A DNA stretch of 64,000 nucleotides from Rhea pennata (Eukaryota; Chordata; Aves; Rheiformes; Rheidae): contig NC_084671.1 of NCBI RefSeq assembly GCF_028389875.1, positions 28,267,083 to 28,331,082 of the forward strand, in the 5' to 3' direction. The translations under genes and the position numbers were made by a program. The notes under the pieces are model-generated. The model was not told the DNA's origin and did no database searches. It worked only from the letters and a program-made list of their open reading frames with translations. Of this stretch, positions 37,741-49,387 are shown in pieces. Every line of letters starts with the position of its first letter. Position 1 is the stretch's first letter.

Positions 37741-37935
37741 TGAGATATTTTGCTAGCAAGCTCCTGTCTCAGGGCAATCCAAAAAGCCTTGTGATAGTGC
37801 TTGGCCTGAGTCCTCCACCCAAGACCTTCCCAGAGGCCTGCCCTGGTAGTTGGGGTGCTCAAAGAAAACCCAGACCCCTCCTCCAGCACCCAACAGGCAT
37901 GGATTTCATGGATGCTTCTATCCATATCCATCTTC
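37741..37935 (-). pseudogene. Gamma-crystallin last-exon relic (CRYGS-like)
   Basis: On the minus strand, 37925 down to 37836 aligns with the core of CRYGS coding exon 3 (38794-38704), at roughly 85-90 percent identity by eye over about 80 bp. One frame gives IHEIHACWVLE. After a net 2-bp insertion near 37877-37884, another frame gives GVWVFFEHPNYQGRP, compared with [11 protein letters not shown] and [15 protein letters not shown] in CRYGS. The rest of the exon towards the C-terminus is not recognisable, and no first or second exon was found nearby. It lies about 0.7 kb downstream of the CRYGS stop codon in the same orientation. It is broken by the frameshift and is probably a decayed tandem duplicate. 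Confidence 0.8.
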
Positions 37936-38548
37936 TTTCCTTTTGGCTACCCAGATGGATGCCCCCCTCGCCCTGTCTGGGACTCCTGTCTCCAACCTTT
38001 GCTTTCCCCTCCGGTCCCTGCACACCACAGTCCCCATTGCTCTGTGTATCATGAGAGGGACGCATGCTCCTTCAGAAAGACACAACTGCTGTCTGCTGAG
38101 GTCTTCACCGCATGTGGCTTGGGTACAAAAATCAGTCTGCATCAGCAACGCAGAAATTCAGGACCCCCAAGGGTCATGATGGCCCCAGCAACCCCTGGCC
38201 AGCGCTGAAAACTAGAGTCCTACAGACGCGCAGTCCCCTTGCTCCGCTGGCCGGGCTGGTGGTGGGAGCTCAAGCTCCAGCTTTGGGTCAGCCTCTCCCC
38301 AGGGGCCAGCAGCAGGCTGGAGCCGAGGGGAAGGAGCCAACCTGGCAGAGAGGCAACAACAGCAGCAGAGAGGATGGAGGCAGTCAGGGCTGGTAGAGGG
38401 TATTTCGCAGGGAGGCAGCTCTGCTCCGTGCCAGTTATGCTGGGGCAAGGAGAGGAAGGATAAGGCCTCGCTCTGACCTGCACTCAGATCCCCGTGCAGG
38501 AGTTGGCTGGGAATAAGCAGGACAGGTTGAACCGAGTGATTCAATTGC

Positions 38549-38554
38549 TTTATT
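38549..38554 (-). other. CRYGS polyadenylation signal
   Basis: TTTATT on the plus strand is AATAAA on the coding strand. It begins 57 nt past the CRYGS stop codon, giving the short 3'UTR usual for crystallin mRNAs. Confidence 0.75.
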
Positions 38555-38611
38555 GACTGCCTCCGGTGGCGGAGCGGGGGCCAGCTCGTCCCAGCACCGC
38601 TCCTCTCCCCT

Positions 38612-41600
38612 TCACTCAGCAATGTTGCGGAAAGACTGGACGGCAGCGGTCACGGCGCCCCAGTCAACAGGCTTGCGGTACTCGCCTTTGGGCAGCAGGT
38701 ACTGCCTGCCCCGGTAGTTAGGATGCTCGTAGAAAACCCAGACGCCCTCCAGCACCCTGCAGGCATGGATTTCACGGATGTGCCACTCCTCCATGACAGA
38801 AGGGCAGTCTTCAGTGGCTTCAAACATCTGCCCGCCGAAATCCCCTTTCTCAAATACCTGAATGTGGCCCTGGTTTCCACTTGGCTAGAAACAGAGAAGA
38901 GATTCGCAGAGCATTTGACGGAGGCATCAACACGTCCCTGGCTCTGACCATCTCTAGCAGTGAAAGGGCCAGACTGGAGCAGAGCTGGGGCCCAGTTGGT
39001 CTTAGATAAGACGTAACCCCCCACCGGGTGTATGCTGAAGCACCCCAGGACAGCGCCGGGCAGCTCACATCAACCCGCCGAGACACACAGCAGAGAGGCA
39101 GCCAGGGCGATTCTTGCCCAAGCGCTGCTTCACATGCGGAGAGGGAATAAAAGCATCAAGCCCAAGCACAGCACTTTAAGCTCAAACCTCCCCCTAACAC
39201 ACATTATGCAGCCGAGCCCGCAAACGCTGGGCTCTCCATCCCAGGCAGATGGCCTGCCCCGCTCTTGGCTGTAACCTGCTCAGCAGGAGCATCGGAAGGG
39301 GAGAGGCACCTCCTCCGCTCCCTCCTCCTCCGGGCGATGAGGAGTTTAATGAGTTAGTGACCCCAGCTGGGTTGTATTACAGCCAAACACAGCACAGGTA
39401 TTTTCCACTGTGATTTCAAGCACCGAGTCGCCCGAAGGCACTGCAGCAGTTTTAATCTGCAGCTGCCTGGACATCATCTTCCCCCACCTCCGCCGTCTGC
39501 TCGAGCCGGCTCATGACGCCAGCCGCGGCCAAACTCTGCAGGGTCTTTCAGATCCATGTGCTGCTGCTGCAGCTGCTCGGGGCACTTTGACCCGTGCCAG
39601 CACCAGGAGGACACTCAGCCTAAGGCCTCCGTGTTTCGTGGGGCTGGAGGAAGCTGTGCTGCCGTTGCACCTCCCACATGCTGCCACTGCATCCCTTCCG
39701 GCAGATCAGTGCTCTGAACTGGCTGCAAACTCTCCTTGCTCCATGCCAATAGATTTACACCTAGCTCAGACCTAGAACAGGCTCAGAGCAGCATTAGACC
39801 CCCAGACATAAAGGCAGAATAAGGATCACAGCAAAACCACTTCCCAGCTTTTTCACCTGTCAGATCCACTCCCTGTAATAGCAAACCATGGCTGTGCTAC
39901 ACAGCTCAGCAGCACACAGATCTCTGCCAAAAAGAACCCACAGGAAAATAAAAAAGAACACAGCAGCATCAATGCTCAGCATCACAGCCTTCCCTTCATT
40001 GATCCCATCTGCTGCTGGTGGAAGAACAGGTCCTACAGAAGGCTGCAGAAGTGCTTCTCCATTCTGGGTTAAGAGGGGGAGCAGCAGAATTCCTTTGTTG
40101 CAATGGGAAAGCAGGCACTAACTTGTGCTCTCCTAATTCTGGGAGGCCCCAGTCTGCTCCAAACATACTCAAGGAGGGCTTCAGCCCTCCCTCCCACCCC
40201 TGGTCACTCCAGGCCTGCTCCTGGGGCCGTTCTCCTTGTGTTGATGCTGCCTCAGATGCACTTGGTGCTACTCAGATTTGGTCCGTTGGGTCAAAACAGA
40301 GTCGTGGCTTGCTAGAGGGAAACAAGGCATTTCTTATTCCTGGGACTAATATCTAAACTAGCCATACTTACTATCTGGATGGTTTTGCATGAGCCAAGAC
40401 GGTCATTAAGGCCCATCCAGTGGTGGTAGTCAGGATATTCCCCATGTGTCAGAACATACATGTTCCCAGAAAAGTAAGGCCTCTCGTAAGCTACCCAGGT
40501 GCCCCCTTCCACACGGATGGAGTTGCAGCGGTTCAGGTAGGTGTGAAAATCAGGGCAGTCACTGTCACATTCATAGCAACGACCTAGGAAATTCTTGTCT
40601 TCGTAGAAGGTGACCTGCAACACAAGCACAAGAGGGAAAGCAGGGAGGTTCCTTATCCCACTGTACAGAGAAATGAGCGGGCATCCCACAGAGACAGCCA
40701 CGAGCCCCATCACCATTGCTACCAGCAGAGTGTTACTCCAAAGCACACGCTCGCAGCCAGTCCATAACTCTACTGCCTCAAACATGAAGAGGAACAGAAA
40801 AAAGCCTAACTTAATTTAATCCCCAAATTTATCTTTTCTAGGGATAGGGCAATCTTCCCGAGCACTCAGAAGGACATTTACAGTTCTGCCCAAAGCGCCA
40901 GGCTTATTCGCTGATACCTCAGTTCCTTCCAGCCCGCCCAAGAGACTGCAGGACTAGTCCTTGCAGTGAGAGCAGCTGCAGTGGATTCAGATAAATGCTG
41001 CAGGACAGGGCCTGCTAGCACCAACACAAGGTTTATACTTGTTTTACACAGGCAGAGTTAGGTTATTCTCCCATTATCTAAACTGAAGTTTAAAAGCCAA
41101 ATCATAATTAGAGGTATGACAAAATTTCAAATATTAAGGGGCAAGGCCATGTAGCCTTCAAATCCAGCAGATATTAAGTACACGAAGACCACAGGACATT
41201 TTGCATGCCATATTGAAGAACATATGCATTTGCCAGTCCAAGGCCTCATTTATCAATGGAAAGATTTCTATCCCTGAAGTCCTCCAAATTTCGTTTTCAG
41301 AATCCATATTCTAGCCCCATCATGGCAGAAATACTTGAAAACAGAACCCTCAAGAGACATCAAGAAGTCCTGAAGTCCCACATAGGAGTGAAATCAACTG
41401 CATCCAATTAACCCTGGCTGAAGATTCATCAATGCGGCCCCTACACTACACACTGCCACCCCAACTCCTCTCTGTTCCCAGGCAGCTCTTCCAGCACTTT
41501 GTTGTCCTAACCCAGAATTCCCTTGGTAAAGCCTCTTCTTTGAAGCAAGCACATAAAGTCTATTTTATTTCTTTTCTATATTCTCTAGATCAATAGCTGC

Positions 41601-44600
41601 TAAATCACAGCTAAAGGAACCATAAATGATTAACATAAATGGTTAACAGACTGTATTAAACTGTTTCATTTATACTGGCTGATCAAGCATTTGCAGCTAG
41701 AAGTCTCTTTTTATGGGTCATGGTTTCTAGCCCTGCAACTGTTGTTCTTGTCTACCACTCTCTTTCTAGTTAGTCTGTGCCTTTCTTTCTCAAAAGGCAA
41801 TGCCGAAAACTGAACAACACACTCCACCTAAACTGTGGAAGTGCCAAGAAAAGCAAAAGCTGCATTACACGTATCTTACGGATGGCACAGTTCTTTGTAC
41901 ATCCAAGGATGACATCCGCAGTTGGCTTGTTCTGCTTCAGGACTTTGTCGTTGTTGTTGCAAGTTTGTGATACAGCTGACATAAATTGCTGATCCATCAT
42001 CACACTTCTTTCTGAAAGGGTTGTTTTAAAGCCAGGCACCTGATTTAAAAGTACTTCATTAAGGCCATCTTTTTCTTGCCTGTTTCAAAAGTGACCTTGA
42101 GAGCTCGCGAGCAAATATATTCCTGTTGCCTGAAGTATCACCAGCCCAGCCAGGTCTGGAGAGGTGATGTGCATGTTCTTCATTCCATCCTTGAAAGTCC
42201 TTCACAACAGTATTGCGAAGTGCCATGCCCAGGCCAGTTGTTTGTACAACTCAATTTTTAGATCCTTCCAAGCAATAATTATTCATCAAGAGCTATTCTT
42301 TGGAATAAGGGTTTGACTATATCCCTTGCTTGTCGATCATACTGCGAAGTCAGACAATGGCAAAAGCATTACTAACATGATGTTCTGTCACGCTTGCTGT
42401 TTCTTTTCCTCCACACAATTCTTGTGACTCTTTCCTAGAGGAAATTACATGGATTGACATGAAGCAGTCTCAACAGATCCCTCTCAGCTGCAAGCAATCA
42501 CCAGCCTATCTTCTAGTTTAAGAGGAGGTTGTTTGATTACTTATTCCGACATCTTCAAGACCTTTACATTGACTTAGCTGGCATGCAAGTCCCCAGCTCC
42601 TTATTTGAAACACAGACAGTATTTGACCAGTTCCCCAGTATTCTAGTACAGCATCTGACCCATATACTCACCCAGTTTTTTTTAGTAGCATGACTGGGAT
42701 TGCCTCAGTTAACTCCCCCAGCTGCTCCAGAGAGACTCCTTCTGGTCCTAGTGATTTAAACATCTAACCTGTGGGACTCCGTAATCGATTCTTCCTACGC
42801 AGCAGTCTGACTTCTTACCTTCTGTCTCCAAAGGAGACTTAGCAATAACTAAGGCAAAACAGCCATGCCAGGATTCTCAGTATCACCTGCTCATAACTTT
42901 ACGACCCATTAAAAAAGAACAACCAAATCACTCCCTAGTTTTTTCACAGCTTGTGTATTAAGATATTTGACCACCTTTTGCTTCTAGCTAACTGTACTTC
43001 ACTTGTGTGCTTTGACTTCTTGCATTGGTCTAACACTGCTGCTGTTAAAAATGCTGTTATCACAGTCTCAGCCTAGCAGCTAGACTCAAATCTAGGACAA
43101 TCTGCTCACTATTTTTCCATCCATGCAGTTTTTCCAGAGCTAGCTGGGCAAGGTGTCCCCAGCAGCCCAAGCAGATACCTAGGAAGCTGGACTAATCACT
43201 CCAGAGGATTTATGTCCTTGGTTTTGTGCTCCTTACTTTCAAGAGGCTGATCTCTCATTATGAAGGAGCGTGAACACACAAAACAGCTTGTCCTCATGCC
43301 TCTCCCTCCTGAGCAAGCTATTCTCATGTTCAGTGCAATGCAGAGTTGGTAAGTCACTACCATCCTTCCTGCAAATAAATAGAGGAGGTAAAAGGTGCAC
43401 ACTAAAATCTCCAGCTCCTGTTCCCCCATCCTCTGCCCACTGGGGTACAGTTATCCACACCAGTCAGTTTTTGCCAGCCATGACACTGTTGTTGGTACAG
43501 ATCCTGGTTCTTGATCTTTTTTCTAGTGCTATCGCCTAAAAAAAATCTTCCAAGTCCAGAGGCAACATTTAGAGCCCTACTCACTATGCACCAGCAGTTA
43601 TTTGCTGTTAGTAACCCTCTTCTTGATACCAGTGGTCAACGAAGTCACAGCATCCCAGTAACACCCTTTGCAGAGCTGTATGCAACCATGCTCCTCATCA
43701 TGGGTTCAGTCATTATCCTTCACTGGGACAGCTCATGAGCTGTGACCCTCCTCAGCCTCATCCCCAGAGCTCTGCAGCCCTTGGCGATCTGCAGTTCCGC
43801 TTGAATATCTGGTACAACTGAGTAGCTGACAATGAACTCTGCCCAACTTCTCTAAGACCACAGGTCTGGTCTCCCCATAGACAGTACACCACCAGGCACA
43901 GGGATGCCTCCTTCCATCTCACAGGAGCATGATTAGTAGTGCAGACTGTTCTCTACCACCTGGTCCTGGCCCCACATGAGTTGCCTTGACTTTGGTGGCT
44001 GGTATCTGACAACTATCTCCTCCTGCGATGCCCTATATCACAGCAAGCATGCTTCATCGGTTAAGTTGGCCTTTTATTTTGTAACTGAATAGAAAGGTTC
44101 ATTTGATGTTCCTTCCCACCCAGTCTAACACAACCGAACTTTGGTCTGACAAAGCCATCTGCTGTTTCTTGGGGGATACTTTCACTATAAAGCCAAATAC
44201 ACAAAGAAATCTGAGAACACGTTAAAGATATGGCCAAAGAACAGTGACCAACTAAAATCGTTCTTTGCTCTTTGTTCTTAGAGCATTTATAGGAAGACTT
44301 AAGATGGCTCCTGCCAACCCATTCTCCACCATAGCTCCTTGTACACACACCCTTAATCCATTTCAGGTAGAAGAGATGTTCAGACTCGGCGCTTCTCAGC
44401 TTTCCTCCAATAATTCAGGCATAAACAGAGCAGACTGATGTTTTTCACCTGCAGGATAATGACATGTGAATTACAGATTTCAATTCCAGATTCGTCAGTT
44501 CGTTTCAGCCAAATCTTGCTCAGATACAAATCGCCTTCCTTCAGTAAAGCCATCAAGCTGCTTTGCTCACAGCACTATCCTGCTAACCGCTCACTGCCCA

Positions 44601-45860
44601 AACTCTGCTTTGGGGCTTACCTGGTAGATAGCAGATCTGCCAAAGCAGAACTTTCTCATAAGACTGCAAAATTGTTATTGCCTTGGCCACTTCACAACAG
44701 TCATCATCTTTCTTCCCAGCATCACTGCTGTTACCAAGAAACTTGTAAGTGGTAACTGCACTGTGTGGTAGTGCCCTCCGCTTTCTAAGAAAACAGCATG
44801 GAGGGCAGTGACTTCTCTTTTAGGGCAGATCACTTGCTTAGGTTGTGAGAAATACCACGTCTAATTTTGTCTTTTTCTTCTCTCCCCAAAATGTGCCAAG
44901 CAGCAGCATGGCACAGAGGACCAATGTGATCTGCATTCTCACTGACCTAAGGAATCTTGAAGATATTTCTCCATCGCAGCTCAGCATCAACAAGCAGGGT
45001 GTAGCCTGCTAAGACATGGGATAGTTTTCAGCAGGAAAGAAGCAATACACAAAGTACCTTCAAACAGACAGAAATGAGCGCGGACCAGTTATATTCCCCA
45101 GCACCTTCTTTATGCAATGGCACAGCTCCCCACTTACAGTCTAACATCTACTGGATCAGAATGCAGCCCTACACCATGTTCAGTTTCTAAAGACTGCTCA
45201 GAAATAGCCACGTCACCCTGAGCCAAGATCATCTCTCACAATTCCCCCAAATCACAAGGTCATTTCTCATCCCTCTGGGAACGGCATCGTCCTTGGTGTT
45301 ACAGTAGTAATTCAGAGATCTGCCTGTCACCGAAGCCACAGCGCACCTTTCACTCCATAGTGGAACAGGCTGGGAGCAGCTGCCGTTGTCGTTGGGACTC
45401 GGCTCCTCCCAGGAGGGCCTTTCACGAGACTGTATCCTGCAAAGGCAGCTTGTCACGTTCGCTGCTGGCACAGCAGCTTCTGCTTTCAGTTTACAGGGCA
45501 TCAAGTACTGCAGCATTTTAAAATATCCCCTGTCCTGTCATTGGGTTCAACTCTATCCTCTTGCAATACTACACCTAAAGGAAACAGCCAAGATCTAGGA
45601 AAGGACTAGGGAGGGCTCAGGTTCAGCAAAACAACACTCCATATTGATTTCAGACATCTCCTACCGCTAACAGATTGATGAAGGGGGAAGTATTCATCAG
45701 AACCAAAGGTCTCCATAACTTTCTCCTGACAAATTCTGTATTCCTAACCTACATCTCCTGCATTTGTAAGCAGGAGCAAACACAGTATTTGTGCTCCTTC
45801 GTTAAAAGACTATCATGTACAGGCTGCAAATAAACTTACCTTGGGTCCAGCTCTGGACAT
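38612..45860 (-). CDS. CRYGS: Gamma-S crystallin, complete, three coding exons
   Basis: Structural eye-lens protein of the beta/gamma-crystallin family: a soluble monomer with four Greek-key motifs in two domains that keeps the lens transparent. Coding exons are 45840-45860 (MSRAGPK), 40372-40614 (two Greek keys, starting VTFYEDKNF) and 38612-38884 (two Greek keys, starting [13 protein letters not shown] and ending RNIAE). All junctions are phase 0 with GT-AG sites, and the joined frame is 178 codons plus stop, the usual length of vertebrate CRYGS. The first exon encoding seven residues and one domain per following exon is the standard gamma-crystallin layout. The seven-residue N-terminal arm and the IREIHAC and [15 protein letters not shown] stretches identify gamma-S rather than a beta-crystallin. 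Intron 1 (5.2 kb) carries probable CR1 relics. No defects were seen. Confidence 0.97.
41480..43200 (-). mobile_element. Probable ancient CR1 LINE in CRYGS intron 1
   Basis: Scattered segments read as antisense CR1 in the order expected for one element: 'gccgaaaactgaacaacaca' near 41802, 'acacgtatcttacggatggc' near 41868, and 'ccttctggtcctagtgattt' near 42739. The segments are heavily diverged and the limits are approximate. Confidence 0.45.
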
Positions 45861-45937
45861 TTTCCGTTCGAGCCAAACTCCCCACTGCTGGAGGAATGTC
45901 AGAAGCTGTTACAAACAGCCAGGATCCGAGGCACCCT

Positions 45938-45944
45938 TTTTATA
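45938..45944 (-). promoter_or_regulatory. CRYGS TATA box
   Basis: TTTTATA on the plus strand is TATAAAA on the coding strand, about 78 nt upstream of the CRYGS ATG. It places transcription start near 45910 and gives a 5'UTR of about 50 nt, with no upstream ATG. Confidence 0.8.
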
Positions 45945-46092
45945 ATGGGCTCATTTTAAACCAGACAGCCGCTTTGTCATGAGAATAGGATCCAAAAATT
46001 GAGTCAGTGATTCTGAGGCTATAGCTGGTTTCTAGAAAAGCAAACAGGATTATGGAATAAAGGAAGGCTCCGCTGTCCTCTTTGTTACCATT

Positions 46093-46105
46093 TGCTGAGT
46101 CAGAA
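46093..46105 (-). promoter_or_regulatory. Maf recognition element (T-MARE), CRYGS promoter
   Basis: TGCTGAGTCAGAA matches the palindromic T-MARE TGCTGAGTCAGCA at 12 of 13 bases. It lies 233 bp upstream of the CRYGS ATG and about 150 bp upstream of the TATA box. Large Maf proteins (L-Maf, c-Maf) are established activators of crystallin genes through such sites. A second TGAGTCA core, preceded by an A/T-rich flank as in Maf half-sites, lies at 46000-46006. Confidence 0.65.
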
Positions 46106-46109
46106 CACC

Positions 46110-48240
46110 AAAACTCTGCCAAACACACTCAAAACACCCAGCCCACTGCCAAGTCCTGGGGGATAAGGGGGGGGTGGCATTTTGGCTGCTTTCTTCCTTG
46201 TAAGCACGTTAAACAAGAAGGCATCTTAGTCAGCTCTAAAAAGGCCCATTCAAGAGACTCAGTATAAATTGAGAATATTCCCATGCAATGAAGGATGCAG
46301 CTAGGAAATAGTGAACACATGCTCAGAGCAGATCTCAAGGCTTACAAAGAACAACTTCTGCTTAAAGGCTCTACTTCAAAAGCTCACAACAGAAACATCT
46401 GTGCAACAAAGAGGCTGTGCATTTTCTTAGCACATCCTCAGCTGAGCTATACTGCTCCTAAAGGTGGCTGACATACGGGAAAAAAAAGCATTTCTGGTGT
46501 TCGCCACACACACTCGCAAGGTGAGTGATTTCAGACATGAAATAATAACGAATGTGCCCAAATTTTGTGCCAGTGTCACAAATTCAACTCAAAACTCTTA
46601 CACCAATGTCTCTAGCTTAACAGAGAGATTCTTCTTTTACCACATTCTGGCCCACTGGGCAAGGAGGGGGAGAAATACTGGCTTTTGTACATCCACGCCC
46701 CCACAAAGCCAGCACATCATGAAAAAACACTTCTGCAGCTATTCACTGCACCAACCCAAAGGCTTAGTGAAACAAAGGCAAATGAATCTGGCACAGCAAT
46801 GCCTGAATCGCACAGGCCTTATTTAAATCTGTCAGGACAGGCAATCTCGCAACAGCTCTACGTACACTGCTGCAATCCTACTGCCTGCAGCTTCCTACGG
46901 CGTTTAGATATGACCAGAGACAGGAAGCAACTCCACAGCCTCTCATTTCCTTCCCTTTCTAGGCGTCTTGAACACCTAGTGCTGTTGCTCAAAGCTCTTA
47001 CTGCTAGAGGGCTGTGAGACCACTAACATTTATTGAAATGCTGTCTTACTAGGATCACAGAGCCCAGCCAGGATCTAATTTCTATTGAAAGACAACCCAG
47101 AAAGTTCAGTAGGACATTTCCAAGCTCTGCTGTGGTCCCTTTGCTTATCACTCCTTTCAAAGTTGGTCAAACATATCCAAGTCAGTCTCTTGCCTAAGGC
47201 AGTAGGTCAGCCCAGGAAGAATTTGCCATCTCCTCGAAACGTCTGAGACTCTTTCCAAGCCAAAAGGATGTACTATCAGATGAAACCGGTACAACTGTTA
47301 TATTCATTAAAAAGTACTAAAACTGAAAGCTACGCATTTCATTAACAAAAAATAGGTGGTTTTGACAGCACTGAAAGCTACAAGTAAAAGCCCAGATCTA
47401 CGCAAAAAAGTACCATCATCCAATCATCACAAAAAGTATGCAAACATTATCAAGCAGCATCTGCACCCAGAGCAGGCCAACTACTGCACCATGCCATACA
47501 CAAGCACTCGTGCCAGCACATGGATAAAATGTAAATACTTAAACACAAAATTCACCTAGTCTTGCCTAACACCTTAGGATTAAATCACACAATTTTATAC
47601 AGTATTAAAAACCCAGGTGAAACTACAACTCACATTGGTCCCAGAGAATGAACAGTACAGTGGAATGAAGTATATATTTTATATATATACATGCACATAT
47701 TTATGTATCTGTGTGCGTGTATATATATATATATATATATATAAAATGTATTGTGTATGAAGTATGTGTGTGTGATATTATACATATAATATTTGTGAAA
47801 TATATAATTTTATACAACTTGCATGCTGGAGTACTGAATCCCACTATTTTCCTCCGACTCTCAATTTGGATAGCTCTTCACAAGTTACATGCAGCTGCTG
47901 TGTTCAGTCATCCATGCAATGCCATTCCTTTTTTTGCCTTCCTAATTTAGGTGCTCTGCAATGAGCATGTCTCTCCAAGACAGGTATACTAGCACAAAAT
48001 GAGAAAGGGATTCGCATTCTTTACAATGAATATTAATTATTTAAAGACAGGAAACACTGTTCCTATCAAAGCACTATGCTAGGGCACCTTTCAAAACCTT
48101 CAGCTCCACTATTGTTAAAAAATCAGCACTTTTCTCTCAGCTGACACGTTCACACTTCACTAAAGCAATAAAGATGCTGGGACCCTTTAACATCCAGAGT
48201 AAAGGTAAAACCCTTTCCCTAGAACAAGCACCAGACTTAT
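46110..48240. other. Intergenic, CRYGS promoter side to TBCCD1 3' end
   Basis: No exon was seen. It contains a (TA)n microsatellite at 47719-47743 within a wider AT-rich, TG/TA-rich stretch (47669-47820). Confidence 0.6.
47719..47743. repeat. (TA)n microsatellite
   Basis: Uninterrupted alternating TA, flanked by GTGTGCGTGT. Confidence 0.9.
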
Positions 48241-48253
48241 CTGAGAACTCTGT

Positions 48254-48259
48254 TTTATT
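48254..48259 (-). other. TBCCD1 polyadenylation signal
   Basis: TTTATT on the plus strand is AATAAA on the coding strand, followed by a GT-rich stretch (GTCTGGTGCTTGTTC) about 30 nt further on. It is the first convincing signal after the TBCCD1 stop. Confidence 0.6.
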
Positions 48260-48774
48260 GACATTTGTCAAAACAAAGCAAACTTATAAGAAAGTTAACG
48301 CTGCAAAATCTAAGTGCCATCTTCATATTTAAAAAAAATAATCTATTGAATTTCATTCATATTAAAAAAAAGTTTGTTTTTCACATTTATAAAAACCGTG
48401 CAGCTGTCTTGTACCATTGAGCTTCAAGCGACAGCCAGGACCCTACATCCAGCTTTACACCACGCAGAAGTCCTTTGCTGGATATGTGCACACCAAGGAC
48501 ACTGACCACAACTGCCTCCCAATTACAGGATCTGCAATAAGGGACAGGCATGCTTGTTCATCATCCTCTAGTAACATGGACTTTCTCAGTTATCAATAGA
48601 ATAGTTACAGCACATTCCAGGGAAAGTAGAAATGATTAAAAATCCTAAACCAGACAAACAGTCCAATCCATGCCGAGACTGGGCATCAAATCCACATCAC
48701 GCGTATTCAGCTAGGATGGCCACGAAGTGTTAACGGGAACTGTTTTCAGGATCTCACCATCTGTTCCCAGAACT

Positions 48775-49353
48775 CTGTAACAAAGCAGAGGAGTAAGTTT
48801 TACTCCCATCGACAAACTGAATAACTAGCTAAGACTGTAATTCAAAGACCGTAATTGAAAGACTACAGACAAAGAGCTTTCTAACAGTTTGGAACATGCA
48901 ATGGCAGAACAGTACAATAAGGGCTTAGTCCCAGTTCCTAAACTATTTCTTCTTGGGAAGAGAAAGACTACATTTTAAGAATTCTGTGAAGCCTCATTCA
49001 ATTCTCTTCTTAAGCAAGAAGAGGCAGGTAAGTACAGACATTAATACCCAAGATCTTCAAAAGCACAGCTGATCAATAAGATTTGATGTCAGATTACATA
49101 CAATATGGTCACAGTCACGTATGTCCCCAACAAATCAAAGCATACTTGCAGAGAACAAAGCTGGAGTACACAGAGAACAGATTTAGTTTAAGAGAAGATT
49201 TTGACTCCAAAATACAAACTAAAACCAAATGCAAGGCTCTTGGGAAGATGACCACTAAACAGCTTCAGACTTCCTCTTCCAGACAGCCTGGGCACAGAAA
49301 TAAAGGACCATTCTAGATATAAAAGCAGTAAGAGAAAGAGGCCCCCTACTCAC
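48775..49353 (-). other. Probable 3'UTR intron of TBCCD1
   Basis: On the coding strand a strong donor, GGAAGG|GTGAGTAG, begins 34 nt after the TBCCD1 stop codon (last exon base 49354). A matching acceptor TTTGTTACAG lies at 48775, so the terminal UTR exon would run from 48774 to about 48235. A stop less than 50 nt from the last junction should escape nonsense-mediated decay. Splicing here is an inference from the sites. Confidence 0.5.
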
Positions 49354-49387
49354 CCTTCCTTTCTGTTTGTAGTATGGCAACTTGATG

